Source: JBBSGD01 sp038254435 (lineage in GTDB: Bacteria; Actinomycetota; CADDZG01; WHSQ01). From it: a stretch of DNA of 64,000 nucleotides. The translations under genes were made by a program, and so were the position numbers. The notes beneath the pieces were generated by a model that saw only the letters and a list, made by a program, of their open reading frames with translations, made no database searches and was not told the origin of the DNA. Below, in pieces: positions 28,392-36,823 of this stretch. The stretch is taken from NCBI GenBank assembly GCA_038254435.1, contig JBBSGD010000005.1:1-64000 (forward strand). Reading direction: 5' to 3'. Position 1 is the first letter of the stretch; each line of letters begins with the position of its first letter.

Positions 28392-29537
28392 ATGACCACG
28401 TATCTGCTCTACGACGACGCGATGAAGAGCCCCGAGATGCGTCATGAGATCGCAGAGCCGATCATGGACCCTGTGGTGTTCCTCGAACACGAGGGCAAGC
28501 GCATCGTGGTCGGCAGCGTGCTCGAGGAGCCGGCCCTGGCGCGCCGGGAGGACGTCGTCGACGAGTTCTGGAACAGCCACGAGCTCGGTGCTATGGAGCT
28601 CGTCAGGGACCCGTCGGTGCCCGAGCACGTCATCGGATCGGAGATCGTTCTGCGGGCCCTAGCGCGCGCCGGAGCGACAACGGTGATCGTACCCGCGTCG
28701 TTCTCACTGCTGACTGCCGACTACCTGCGGGCCCGAGGAGTCGAGGTGACTGCGGACCCCGGCGCGTGGATCGCGCGCCGCCGCCGCAAAGCGCCGTGGG
28801 AGCTCGAGGGCATCGAGCGTGCTCAGCGGGCGACGGAAACGGCCATGCTGATCGCCGCCCGGATGCTGCGCGACGCCGAGCCCACCGGTGACAACGGGCA
28901 CTTGCGCTTCGAGGGAGAGATCCTTACCGCGGAGTGGATCCGCGAGTCCATGGGGGCGGCACTCCTGTCGCAGGGGGCGGAATCAGAGGAGATCATCGTG
29001 CACTCGGGGGACGCGTGTCTCAGCGGGCACGCCATCGGCACCGGCCCGATTCTGGTGGACCAGTCCTGCATCATCGACTGCTTCCCGCGCGACCGCCGCA
29101 CCGGCTGCTACACGGACATGACGAGGACCTTCGTTCCCGGCCGGCCGTCACACGAGCTCCGGCAGCTCCACGCGCACTGCCGCGCCGCGCTGACGATCGC
29201 CCTCGAAGCGCTCGAGCCGGGACGGAGCGACGCCTACCGGCTGGTTGGGGAGTTCTTCGGTGCCAACGGCTATCCCACCCAGATCACGCACGACGGCCGC
29301 GAGCCCCTCACGCGAGGCTTTCCGCACGCCCTGGGGCACGGGGTCGGACTCGAGGTACACGAACGGCCGCAGATGGGGATGCGTGCGGACGAGCTCGTCG
29401 AGGGCGACGTCGTGGCCGTGGAGCCCGGCCTCTATTTCCCGGACGTGGGCGGCGTGCGGCTCGAGGACACCGTCATCATCACGGACTCGGGCTACGCCGC
29501 GTTCACGGACCCGCTGTCCTACGAGCTGACCGAGTGA
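28392..29537 (+). CDS. M24-family metallopeptidase (Xaa-Pro aminopeptidase-like)
   Basis: A creatinase/prolidase-type enzyme of about 380 residues. The N-terminal creatinase-like domain covers about residues 1-130. The C-terminal pita-bread domain keeps the five metal ligands: Asp in SCIIDCFPRD, Asp in YTDMTRTF, His in LGHGVGLEVHE, Glu in VVAVEPGLYF and Glu in GVRLEDTVII. It probably cleaves dipeptides or peptides with proline at position 2. I chose ATG 28392; ATG 28380 is in frame. TAGGAT lies 10 bases upstream, which fits a very short leader. Confidence 0.88.
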   Translation: MTTYLLYDDAMKSPEMRHEIAEPIMDPVVFLEHEGKRIVVGSVLEEPALARREDVVDEFWNSHELGAMELVRDPSVPEHVIGSEIVLRALARAGATTVIVPASFSLLTADYLRARGVEVTADPGAWIARRRRKAPWELEGIERAQRATETAMLIAARMLRDAEPTGDNGHLRFEGEILTAEWIRESMGAALLSQGAESEEIIVHSGDACLSGHAIGTGPILVDQSCIIDCFPRDRRTGCYTDMTRTFVPGRPSHELRQLHAHCRAALTIALEALEPGRSDAYRLVGEFFGANGYPTQITHDGREPLTRGFPHALGHGVGLEVHERPQMGMRADELVEGDVVAVEPGLYFPDVGGVRLEDTVIITDSGYAAFTDPLSYELTE

Positions 29538-29567
29538 CCGGGCGGGGCGAGCGTGCCATGCCGGCGC

Positions 29568-29858
29568 CTACTCCGGGTAGGGCTCGATGGTGTCCTGCGC
29601 GGCTGCTGCGTCACGGTTGAGAAGGACTCGCTCGGTTGTCAGCCGCTCGATCATGGCCGCGGGCACGAACCGCTCTTGCTCGATGAGCCCGCTCTTGAAG
29701 GTCACGCCCGAGAAGATGTCCTTCTCCTCGTCCGCGATCACGCGGTGAACCTTGCCGATGTCGTCGCCGTCGGACGACGTGATCGGCGTTCCGCCGGCAA
29801 GAGTCAGCCACGCTATCGTTTGCTCCTGTCCGGCGGGGCTGCTCTGATCGTTCGTCAC
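29568..29858 (-). CDS. PRC-barrel domain protein
   Basis: A 96-residue protein with a single PRC-barrel-like fold (TPITSSDGDDIGKVHRVIADEEKDIFSGVTFKSGLIEQERFVPAAMIERL). Such barrels occur as stand-alone stress proteins and fused to RimM; the function of the stand-alone form is not known. GTG 29858 was chosen because TAGGAT lies 8 bases upstream on the minus strand, with no ribosome site, and because the domain begins just after it. It is divergent from trpC with a 47-bp gap. Confidence 0.75.
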   Translation of the reverse strand: MTNDQSSPAGQEQTIAWLTLAGGTPITSSDGDDIGKVHRVIADEEKDIFSGVTFKSGLIEQERFVPAAMIERLTTERVLLNRDAAAAQDTIEPYPE

Positions 29859-29905
29859 GGGCGACCATCCTATCGGGCCGTGGAAAAGTGGTTTAGGGGC
29901 AACCG

Positions 29906-30682
29906 ATGACCTACCTCGACGACTTACTCGCATCGACCCACCGCAGGCTCGAGGAGGTCCGGGCGCGCATCTCACCCGAGGTGCTGGAAGAGCGCCTCGC
30001 TTCGGCTCCCGAGCCGCGCGGCTTCGCCCTGTCGCTCGAGCAGGCTGAGGGGGTCGCCGTCATTGCCGAGATCAAACGGCGCTCGCCGAGCCGCGGGCCG
30101 CTTGCCCTGAAGGTCAACGCGTCCGAGCTGGCCGCGTCCTTTGCTGCCGGGGGAGCCTCGGCGCTCTCGGTTGTGACCGAGCCCGATCACTTCGAGGGCT
30201 CGCTCGAGGACCTCGCCGCGGCGCGCTCCGCGGGTCTGCCGGTCCTTCGCAAGGACTTCGTGCTCGACGAGATCCAGGTCATGGAGACAAGAGCCGTGGG
30301 GGCGGACGCCGTGCTCCTCATCGTGCGCATCCTCGGCGAGCGTCTTGTGGAGCTGGCCGCTGCGGCTCGCGCGCTGCGGCTCGATGCCCTGGTCGAGGTG
30401 TTCGACGAGGAGGACATGCGGCGCGCAAGTGATTGCGGCGCGTCGCTAATCGGAATCAACCACAGGGATCTCACCACATTCGAGGTGGATCCCCACCGTA
30501 CCGCCAGGCTCGCCCCCCTGGCGCCGGACGGGGCAACGATCGTGGGACTGTCCGGGGTGTCCGGCAGAGACGACGTGGAGGCTCTTGCCGGGGCAGGCGC
30601 GCGCGCCGTCCTCGTAGGTGAGTCGCTGATCACCGCGGACGATCCCGCCGCGGCGCTGAGGGTGCTGAGGGGCGTGGCGTGA
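29906..30682 (+). CDS. trpC: indole-3-glycerol phosphate synthase TrpC
   Basis: A (beta-alpha)8 barrel that closes the indole ring in tryptophan synthesis. Conserved segments are AEIKRRSPSRGPL (catalytic Lys region), VLRKDFVLDEIQV, ALVEVFDEEDM and GINHRDLTTFEVD. The ATG at 29906 follows AGGGG. It is not fused to TrpF, and no trpF is present nearby. Its stop overlaps the trpB GTG. Confidence 0.96.
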   Translation: MTYLDDLLASTHRRLEEVRARISPEVLEERLASAPEPRGFALSLEQAEGVAVIAEIKRRSPSRGPLALKVNASELAASFAAGGASALSVVTEPDHFEGSLEDLAAARSAGLPVLRKDFVLDEIQVMETRAVGADAVLLIVRILGERLVELAAAARALRLDALVEVFDEEDMRRASDCGASLIGINHRDLTTFEVDPHRTARLAPLAPDGATIVGLSGVSGRDDVEALAGAGARAVLVGESLITADDPAAALRVLRGVA

Positions 30683-31851
30683 GCGCTTCGATAGCGGACG
30701 CCGCGGGTCGCTTCGGCGAGTTCGGGGGCCGCTACGTTCCCGAGGTGCTGATCGGCGCGCTGGCAGAGCTCGAGGACGCGTGGGATGCGGCACGCGCCGA
30801 TGAGGCCTTCGCCCGGCAGCTCGATTGTCTCTTGCAGACGATCGTCGGACGGCCGACGCCCTTGTACGAGGCCGAGCGCCTGTCCGAGAGGGTTGGCGCG
30901 CGGGTGCTCCTAAAGCGCGAGGACCTTGCGCACACCGGGGCCCACAAGATCAACAACACAGTGGGACAGGTGCTGCTCGCCACCCGGATGGGCAAGAAGC
31001 GCATCATCGCCGAGACCGGTGCAGGCCAGCATGGAGTCGCGACCGCCACCGCCGCCGCCTACTTCGGGTTGCCGTGCGTCGTTTACATGGGTGCCACCGA
31101 CGTTCGTCGCCAGCACCTCAACGTCGTGCGAATGGAGCTTCTCGGCGCGCAGGTCGTTCCCGTGCAGAGCGGCGCCTCGACGCTCAAGGACGCCATCAAC
31201 GAGGCTCTAAGGGATTGGGTGACCAACGTCGAGGACACGCACTACGTGATCGGCTCGGTGGTGGGCCCGCACCCCTATCCGGAGCTCGTGGCCGAGCTGC
31301 AGCGGGTAATCGGCGACGAGGCGCGCGCACAGGTGCTGGAGCTGATCGGCGGCCTCCCCGACGAGGTGGTTGCGTGCGTCGGCGGCGGCTCCAACGCGGT
31401 CGGCCTGTGGCGGGCGTTCTACGACGACCCCTCGGTCAGGATGGTCGGCGTCGAAGCGGCAGGCGAGGGGCTCGACAAGCGTCACGGCGCCGCGATCGCG
31501 CGCGGCGCTCCCGGAGTTCTTCATGGGGCACGCAGCATGCTCTTGCAAGACGATCAGGGCCTCATCGCCGAGGCCCACTCGGTGTCGGCGGGCCTCGACT
31601 ACCCCGGCGTGGGGCCGGAGCACGCATGGCTCGCCGCGCGCGGACGGGCGCGGTACGAGTCTGCCACCGACGCGCAGGCGCTGCACGCCTTCAGCATGCT
31701 GGCGTCGACGGAGGGGATCATCCCGGCCCTCGAGCCCGCCCACGCGCTCGCCTACGTGCTGCGAGGCACGGGAACGGGAACGATCCTGGTGGGGCTATCC
31801 GGACGCGGCGACAAGGACGTCGCTGCGGCCGCGGAGGCCATGAGCCGATGA
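30679..31851 (+). CDS. trpB: tryptophan synthase beta subunit TrpB
   Basis: A PLP enzyme condensing indole with serine. The N-terminal FGEFGGRYVPEVLI, the PLP lysine motif KREDLAHTGAHKINNTVGQ, ETGAGQHGVATATAAA and the phosphate-binding GGGSNAVG are all present. This is the TrpB1 class, which pairs with TrpA. The GTG start overlaps the trpC stop, and the stop overlaps the trpA ATG, so the three genes are translationally coupled. Confidence 0.98.
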   Translation: MSASIADAAGRFGEFGGRYVPEVLIGALAELEDAWDAARADEAFARQLDCLLQTIVGRPTPLYEAERLSERVGARVLLKREDLAHTGAHKINNTVGQVLLATRMGKKRIIAETGAGQHGVATATAAAYFGLPCVVYMGATDVRRQHLNVVRMELLGAQVVPVQSGASTLKDAINEALRDWVTNVEDTHYVIGSVVGPHPYPELVAELQRVIGDEARAQVLELIGGLPDEVVACVGGGSNAVGLWRAFYDDPSVRMVGVEAAGEGLDKRHGAAIARGAPGVLHGARSMLLQDDQGLIAEAHSVSAGLDYPGVGPEHAWLAARGRARYESATDAQALHAFSMLASTEGIIPALEPAHALAYVLRGTGTGTILVGLSGRGDKDVAAAAEAMSR

Positions 31852-32630
31852 GCATGCTCGCCGAGCATCTCGCGGCTCAGGGGGCCGACGGGCGCAAGCT
31901 GCTGGTTCCCTATCTGACGGGCGGCATACCCGACCTGCCCAGCTTCCCCGCGGCGCTTGCGGCTCTGAGTCCGTGCGCAGACGCTCTCGAGGTGGGGCTT
32001 CCGTACTCGGACCCGCTCATGGACGGTCCGGTCATTGCCGCGGCCTCCGAGCGCGCCCTGAGGGCGGGGGTCGGGCCACTCGAGACCGTCGCCGCAGCCG
32101 CCCAGGCGCACGGGGCACCTCGGCTTGCCATGACCTACTACAACCCCATTCACAGGCTCGGGGAGTTGGCCTTCTGTGCCCGGCTTGCGGAGGCAGGGTT
32201 CTGCGGGCTAATCGTTCCCGACCTTCCGGTCGAGGAGTCTCGCTCCTTGCAGGCCTCGGCCGCGGCGCACGAGCTTGCTTGGGTGCCGCTGGTGTCGCCG
32301 CTGTCCTCGCCCCGGCGCGTCGCGGCGATAGCCGCAGGGGCAACCGGGTTCGTCTACGCGGTGTCGACACTAGGGGTGACGGGAGCGCGCGCGTCGCTGT
32401 CCGAGCGCGCCGCAGTGATCGCGCGCAGATGCAAGGTGCTTACCGACCTCCCGGTGCTCGTGGGCATTGGAGTCTCGACCCCCGAGCAGGCAGTCGCCGC
32501 CGTGGCCGAGGCCGACGGGGTGATAATCGGCTCGTCGGTGGTGCGTCTCGTAATGCAAGAGGGAGCCGAGGCCGCCTCAGCGTGGCTCGACTCGGTTAGA
32601 GCCGCTCTCGACGCAGCGGTGGCCGGCTGA
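31848..32630 (+). CDS. trpA: tryptophan synthase alpha subunit TrpA
   Basis: A (beta-alpha)8 barrel that releases indole from indole-3-glycerol phosphate. Key motifs are LLVPYLTGGIPDL, ALEVGLPYSDPLMDGPVI (catalytic Glu and Asp), GLIVPDLPVEES and GVSTPEQAVA. ATG 31848 overlaps the trpB stop. It is the last gene of trpCBA; trpE, trpG and trpD are not in the window. Confidence 0.97.
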   Translation: MSMLAEHLAAQGADGRKLLVPYLTGGIPDLPSFPAALAALSPCADALEVGLPYSDPLMDGPVIAAASERALRAGVGPLETVAAAAQAHGAPRLAMTYYNPIHRLGELAFCARLAEAGFCGLIVPDLPVEESRSLQASAAAHELAWVPLVSPLSSPRRVAAIAAGATGFVYAVSTLGVTGARASLSERAAVIARRCKVLTDLPVLVGIGVSTPEQAVAAVAEADGVIIGSSVVRLVMQEGAEAASAWLDSVRAALDAAVAG

Positions 32631-32716
32631 GGCCGCTCCCTGCCCTTCCACTCAAATGCGCCCCGCGGCTGCCGATACATGCCACAGTCACCTACACGAA
32701 CGTTAGAAGAGGGGCC

Positions 32717-32761
32717 ATGAGGCAGGTCAGGGTTCAAAAGAGACGCCGGCCGCGGCCGTAG
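32717..32761 (+). CDS. possible 14-residue Arg-rich mini-ORF
   Basis: AGAAGAGGGG ends two bases before an ATG that opens 14 codons (MRQVRVQKRRRPRP) and a TAG. The ribosome site is better than that of most genes here, and the peptide is strongly basic. It has no tryptophans, so it is not a trp attenuator. It could be chance; only comparison with relatives would tell. Confidence 0.25.
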   Translation: MRQVRVQKRRRPRP

Positions 32762-32769
32762 GCAATCCG

Positions 32770-33030
32770 TCAGCGCCGCCGGTGCCGGCGCGCCGCCTTC
32801 ATGCTGCCCCACGCCCCGGCTGCTGCGCCGAGCCCCGCTCCGAGAGCGAGCCCCACGAGAACCTGTGCGCCGCCCTCGAACCTCGTGCCGGCCGCTCCTG
32901 CGCGTGTCACGAGGTAGATGGTGAGTCCCAAGAACCCGCCGATCGCCGCGCCGAGAACCACCCCGAGCAACCCGCCGAGGACGGCGGCCAGCCGCAGCTT
33001 GGACTTGTCGCTCATGGCGTTATCGGTCAC
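32770..33030 (-). CDS. small glycine-zipper membrane protein
   Basis: About 86 residues with two glycine-rich hydrophobic segments (LAAVLGGLLGVVLGAAIGGFLGLTIYLV and VLVGLALGAGLGAAAGAWGSM) and a very basic C-terminus. The GTG at 33030 follows TAGGCT by 7 bases, matching the leaderless pattern. ATG 33015 is an alternative. It is divergent from the kimA-like gene over about 110 bp. No family with known function is recognised. Confidence 0.65.
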   Translation of the reverse strand: MTDNAMSDKSKLRLAAVLGGLLGVVLGAAIGGFLGLTIYLVTRAGAAGTRFEGGAQVLVGLALGAGLGAAAGAWGSMKAARRHRRR

Positions 33031-33140
33031 GGCCCCCAGCCTACGGTCACGGCCGCGGGAGGTTCTGTAGTGTTCCGAGGCACGCATACGGGAGATGGTG
33101 CGGATGGGGGACCTTCGACAAACATGATCGTCGCAGTCAC

Positions 33141-35402
33141 ATGAGCAAAACGCAGACCGCGCTCAAGCGGATCTTCGTCGGTCGCCCAATGGCCTCGGAG
33201 GAGCTCGAGCACACCCTCCTTCCCAAGGTCATCGCTCTTCCCATCTTCGCCTCGGACGCGCTTTCGTCGATGGCTTACGCGACGCAGGAGATCCTGCTGG
33301 TGCTCGGAACGGCCGGGGTTGTCGCGCTCGGGCTCGTCGTGCCCGTGTCCATTGCGGTGTCGCTGCTTCTTGCTGTGGTGGTCTTGTCCTACCGCCAGAT
33401 CGTGCGTGCTTATCCCAGCGGGGGCGGGGCCTACATTGTGGCGCGCGAAAACCTTGGCCTCTACGCGGGTTTGCTCGTGGGCGCCGCCCTGCTTGTCGAC
33501 TACACGCTGACGGTAGCCGTTTCGACGACGGCGGGTGTCGACGCGATCGTGTCGGCGGTCACCGCTCTCGCCCCTTACAAGGTCATCCTGGTGATCGGTT
33601 TCATCCTGCTGGTGATGCTCGCCAACCTGCGCGGCGTTAAGGAGTCCGGCACGCTTTTCGCCATCCCCACCTATGGCTTCATCCTGTCCATCCTGCTCAT
33701 GATCGTTCTCGGGATAGCAAAGTGTGCGGGGGGATGTCCCAGCGCGCCGAGCGCAGCCGAGGCGCTTCCCTCGCTCAGTGCTCTCACGCCTCTGCTCGTG
33801 CTGCGGGCATTTGCGGCGGGAACCACCGCGCTCACGGGAGTCGAGGCCATCGCCGAAGGCGTGCCGGTGTTTCGCTTTCCTCAGTCGCGCAACGCAGCCA
33901 AGACCCTTGCCATCCTCGGAGTGGTTTCGATCACGATGTTCGTGGGTGTGTCGTGGCTTGCCGACCACGCCGACGTCGTCTACCGGGACGGTGACCCGCG
34001 CACCGTGGTCGCACAAGTGGCGCTCGCCGTGTTCGGAGGCGGGTTTGGTTTCTACGCAGTCCAGGTCTTGACTGCGGCGATTCTGATCCTCGCCGCGAAC
34101 ACGGCCTTCAACGGGTTCCCGGTGCTTATGTCGATCCTGGCGCGCGACGGAGTCATGCCGCGCCACTTTCTCAACCGCGGGGACCGTCTGGTCCTGTCAA
34201 ACGGTATCGTGATCCTTGCCTTCTTCGCTTGCGTTCTGGTCTACATCTTCAAAGCCAACCTGAACCATTTGATCCAGCTCTATCTGATTGGCGTGTTCAT
34301 TTCCTTCACGATCGCTCAGGCCGGAACGGTGCTGAGGTGGCGCAAGATCAAAACGCCCGGGTGGCGCAAAAGCGCGACAATCAACGCCATCGGTGCGGGT
34401 ATGACCGGCATCGTTCTCGTCGTCGTCCTCGTGACGAAGTTCCTGCTCGGCGCGTGGATCATCGTCATCCTGATCCCGCTGCTCGTTCTCTTGATGCGCT
34501 CCATCTATCTGCACCTCAAAGACGTGCGCGAGCAGCTTGCTCATCCCGACCGGCGCCCCATCGACCGGCGCCCCGGCAGCCAGCACGCGGTCATCTATGT
34601 CACGCGTGTGGATGCGCCGACGGCCCGAGCAGTTGGCTATGCGCGCGCGACGCGCATAGCCGGCCTCAAGGCAGTCACGCTCAACGGGTCCCTGGCAGGC
34701 GCATGGCGGGAGCTGGCGCCCGAGATCCCGCTCGCGATCATCGGCAAGGAGGGCTCGACGCCCGACGCGCTCAAGAACTTTCTGCGGCGTGAGCGCATCG
34801 AGCTCCCGCCCGACGACTTCCTCACGATCATGGTCCCCGAGACGCTGAAGTCGAGCAGCCTCGTGGAGGTCTTGCGGAGGCCCAAGCTGCATCGTCTGAA
34901 GGCTGCACTCTTGCCCGAGCACAGCATCCAGGTGATGGACTTTCCCATGTTCGAAGCCGACATAGACCCCAACGTCGACGAGAGCCGGGAGCCGGCGCGC
35001 AACTACGTGGTCGTGCTGGCCGCCGGCGTCAACAACGCGACGCTGCAGGCCATCGAGTACGCGGAGACGCTGCACGCGTCCGATATCCGCGGCGTTAACT
35101 TCGGGCTTGGGCCGGAGGGCAGCGAGCGCCTTGGGGACGAGTGGCTGCAGGCCCGCATCCCGCACCCTCTGGGCATCGAGGCGTCGCCGTTTCGTGATAT
35201 CGGCGTGTCGGTCCGCAACTACGTGCGCGGCCTGAGGCCGGACGGCGTCAACCGGGTGGTGACGGTGGTGATACCGGAGTTCGTGGTGCCGCAGCGCCGT
35301 CACCAGATCTTGCACGGGCAGACCGCCCTCATCGTGAAGCGCCACCTTCTGTTCGAGCGCGGCGTAGTAGTCGTGAGCGTGCCCTATCACCTCGACCGCT
35401 GA
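33141..35402 (+). CDS. kimA: KimA-type high-affinity potassium importer (APC superfamily)
   Basis: The 753-residue product resembles Bacillus KimA (YdaO) over its whole length as I recall it. Shared features include KVIALPIFASDALSSMAYATQEILL, the SYRQIVRAYPSGGGAYIVARENLG segment, LILAANTAFNGFPVLMSILARDGVMPR, and a terminus in VSVPYHLDR. It has about twelve membrane helices, then a cytoplasmic domain of about 270 residues with USP-like character. KimA is a proton/K+ symporter inhibited by c-di-AMP in Bacillus. The 110-bp upstream gap is too short for the c-di-AMP riboswitch that precedes the Bacillus gene. Confidence 0.85.
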   Translation: MSKTQTALKRIFVGRPMASEELEHTLLPKVIALPIFASDALSSMAYATQEILLVLGTAGVVALGLVVPVSIAVSLLLAVVVLSYRQIVRAYPSGGGAYIVARENLGLYAGLLVGAALLVDYTLTVAVSTTAGVDAIVSAVTALAPYKVILVIGFILLVMLANLRGVKESGTLFAIPTYGFILSILLMIVLGIAKCAGGCPSAPSAAEALPSLSALTPLLVLRAFAAGTTALTGVEAIAEGVPVFRFPQSRNAAKTLAILGVVSITMFVGVSWLADHADVVYRDGDPRTVVAQVALAVFGGGFGFYAVQVLTAAILILAANTAFNGFPVLMSILARDGVMPRHFLNRGDRLVLSNGIVILAFFACVLVYIFKANLNHLIQLYLIGVFISFTIAQAGTVLRWRKIKTPGWRKSATINAIGAGMTGIVLVVVLVTKFLLGAWIIVILIPLLVLLMRSIYLHLKDVREQLAHPDRRPIDRRPGSQHAVIYVTRVDAPTARAVGYARATRIAGLKAVTLNGSLAGAWRELAPEIPLAIIGKEGSTPDALKNFLRRERIELPPDDFLTIMVPETLKSSSLVEVLRRPKLHRLKAALLPEHSIQVMDFPMFEADIDPNVDESREPARNYVVVLAAGVNNATLQAIEYAETLHASDIRGVNFGLGPEGSERLGDEWLQARIPHPLGIEASPFRDIGVSVRNYVRGLRPDGVNRVVTVVIPEFVVPQRRHQILHGQTALIVKRHLLFERGVVVVSVPYHLDR

Positions 35403-35463
35403 GAGCGTGCTCGGCGGGCATGCGGAGAGCCCGCGGGTGCACCTACTAGAATCGCAGCTTCCC

Positions 35464-35546
35464 GCCGGGGTGGTGGAAGGGGAGACACGATGCCCTCAAA
35501 AGGCATTGGGCTTCGGCCCGTGCGGGTTCGAATCCCGCCCCCGGCA
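35464..35546 (+). tRNA. tRNA-Leu (anticodon CAA)
   Basis: The acceptor arm GCCGGGG (35464-35470) pairs fully with CCCCGGC (35539-35545), with discriminator A at 35546. The D-stem GTG/CAC is present. The anticodon stem ATGCC/GGCAT closes the loop CTCAAAA, with anticodon CAA. A long variable arm (GGGC TTCG GCCC) marks a class II tRNA. The T-arm GCGGG-TTCGAAT-CCCGC is perfect. Only CC of the CCA end is encoded, then G. The gene reads UUG codons. Confidence 0.95.
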
Positions 35547-35589
35547 CCGCGATCCGCTGGTTCGAGGTGGGGGGGCACTACTTCACGAG

Positions 35590-35757
35590 GTGGGGGAACG
35601 GCAGGTTCGCTTGGCGCGCCGGCACCGGGCCGCCTACAGCGGAATCGATGACTCCGACTACCTAATCGCCGCCACCGCGCTCGACCTCGACGCCGACTTG
35701 CTGACGGCCAACGTGCGCCACTTCCCCATGCTAGCGAGCGTCCGATCCGCGTACTGA
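35590..35757 (+). pseudogene. VapC-type PIN-domain toxin remnant (C-terminal fragment)
   Basis: The translation ends RRHRAAYSGIDDSDYLIAATALDLDADLLTANVRHFPML. This is the C-terminal third of a VapC/PIN ribonuclease: the D-x-LIAATAL helix with its metal-binding aspartates, then TxNxxHF. The N-terminal part with the first catalytic aspartate is missing; the frame upstream runs back through the tRNA gene. No antitoxin gene is seen. It is therefore a decayed toxin-antitoxin locus lying just downstream of a tRNA, a common integration site. Confidence 0.7.
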
Positions 35758-35791
35758 GGCGGCGGAGCAGCCTGGGCTTAGCCCTTGTCTC

Positions 35792-35893
35792 CGCACCCCG
35801 CTGGGCATCGAGTGGCGCGCTTCGGTGACATCGGTTCGCCGGCCCGCAACTACGCGGGCGACGTGAGGCCCGACGCGTCAACCGGGTAGCGGT
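35792..35893 (+). pseudogene. degenerate duplicate of the 3' end of the kimA-like gene
   Basis: This stretch matches 35161-35265 inside the transporter gene. Shared words in the same order are CGCACC(C)-CTGGGCATCGAG, TTCG-GTGA-ATCGG, CCGCAACTACG, G-CGTGAGGCC-GACG and CGTCAACCGGGT. Several small indels and substitutions break the frame. It lies about 0.6 kb after its source, beyond the tRNA and the toxin remnant, so it marks an old duplication or insertion event. Confidence 0.75.
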
Positions 35894-36341
35894 CTTGTGA
35901 ACGATGGGTGCACGCTTGGGGTTCCCATCGTGATTCATCCCTACTCGATTGCCGCGCGGGGGTGATGTGGACGTGGCCCACATCACCGGGAACGTTCACA
36001 ACCGGCCGTGTCGCTCAACGCTTGAAGGCTTCTCCAGGGATGAAACATTATGAACGGGCAAGCGTGGCGGGTACTGGTCTTGGAGGACACGGGGAACCCG
36101 GATCGGTGCCCGGTGCCTCTCGCCGGTCTTTACGCGGGGACCGAAGCCAGAACCCATACAAAATGGGAGAAGGCGGTCGTTCACCGCGACGCGCTGAGCA
36201 CACCTTCCCAGACGGGGCCGGGCTGGGCCCCTTTGTGGGTCATCACGAACAGCCTGGCTGGGCTTCCGCTCCGGCTCTATACTTCTGGGCCAGTCGATTC
36301 GTTTTCCAGGCGGAGCAGGCGCCGTCGGTGAGGATGAGGCC
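35894..36341. other. non-coding stretch with a hairpin and a promoter candidate
   Basis: No convincing gene is found; two short open frames (35908-36345 and 36050-36331) lack family similarity, ribosome sites and biased codon use. A perfect 10-bp stem, GGTGATGTGG (35961-35970) and CCACATCACC (35978-35987) with a 7-base loop, is present without a T-tract. A TATACT box at 36278-36283, with TGGCTG 17 bases before it, may drive the gene at 36342. Confidence 0.5.
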
Positions 36342-36626
36342 ATGAACCTGCAGAAGAACCTGGCGGAGCTGACCGAGCGCCTCCGGCGAATGCGGACCGA
36401 CCTCCGGATTATCGAGGAGCAGCTGCTGTTCCAGCTCGACGTCGTCGAGGACGCACGGACGCGCATGCTCGTGGCGGAAACCCCGCTGGGGGATCGTGAG
36501 TACGACGTCGCCCGGGACGACTACGAGCGCATGAACAAGGAGCGGAGCCGCCTTCTCGCCGGCATCCACGATGCGCAGCTCGAGCAGGACGCCCTTCTCG
36601 ATCGCATGCTGGGATCACATGCCTGA
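36342..36626 (+). CDS. small coiled-coil protein of unknown function
   Basis: A 94-residue, highly charged, almost entirely helical protein (LQKNLAELTERLRRMRTDLRIIEEQLLFQLDVVEDARTRMLV...YERMNKERSRLLAGIHDAQLEQDALLDRML) with heptad-like leucine spacing, probably a coiled-coil hairpin. It has no cysteines and no signal peptide, so it is cytoplasmic. GAGG precedes the ATG. I do not recognise a family with known function; it is shorter than DivIVA or GvpK-type proteins. Confidence 0.7.
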   Translation: MNLQKNLAELTERLRRMRTDLRIIEEQLLFQLDVVEDARTRMLVAETPLGDREYDVARDDYERMNKERSRLLAGIHDAQLEQDALLDRMLGSHA

Positions 36627-36823
36627 CCCCCTCGCCCGGCGTCACCTCAGAGGCCCCTGCACAGGGGGATCCTCGGCTTGAGCCTGGACTTGTGCAGCCG
36701 GGTGGATAGACTAGGCGGCACTCTCCGCAGTCGGAAGGAACCTCGTCGGGCGGAGACGTGGCTCCTCCATCGAGGAGAGGCGGAGTTTTTCGGGCAAGAC
36801 CGTTCGGACAAGGGGGAGTTTGT

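Noticed and set aside
32631..32769. T-box or trp leader peptide
   Set aside because: It lies after, not before, the trp genes; the only small frame has no tryptophan codons.
35407..35757. 116-residue complete gene
   Set aside because: Its first half is the tRNA-Leu gene read through; only the last 50 residues resemble a PIN domain, so I list a remnant only.
36050..36331. 93-residue hypothetical protein
   Set aside because: No ribosome site, no recognisable fold, and amino-acid composition unlike neighbouring proteins.
35464..36341. Integrated element with an att site repeating the tRNA 3' end
   Set aside because: I found no second copy of the tRNA 3' end downstream and no integrase; only remnants remain.
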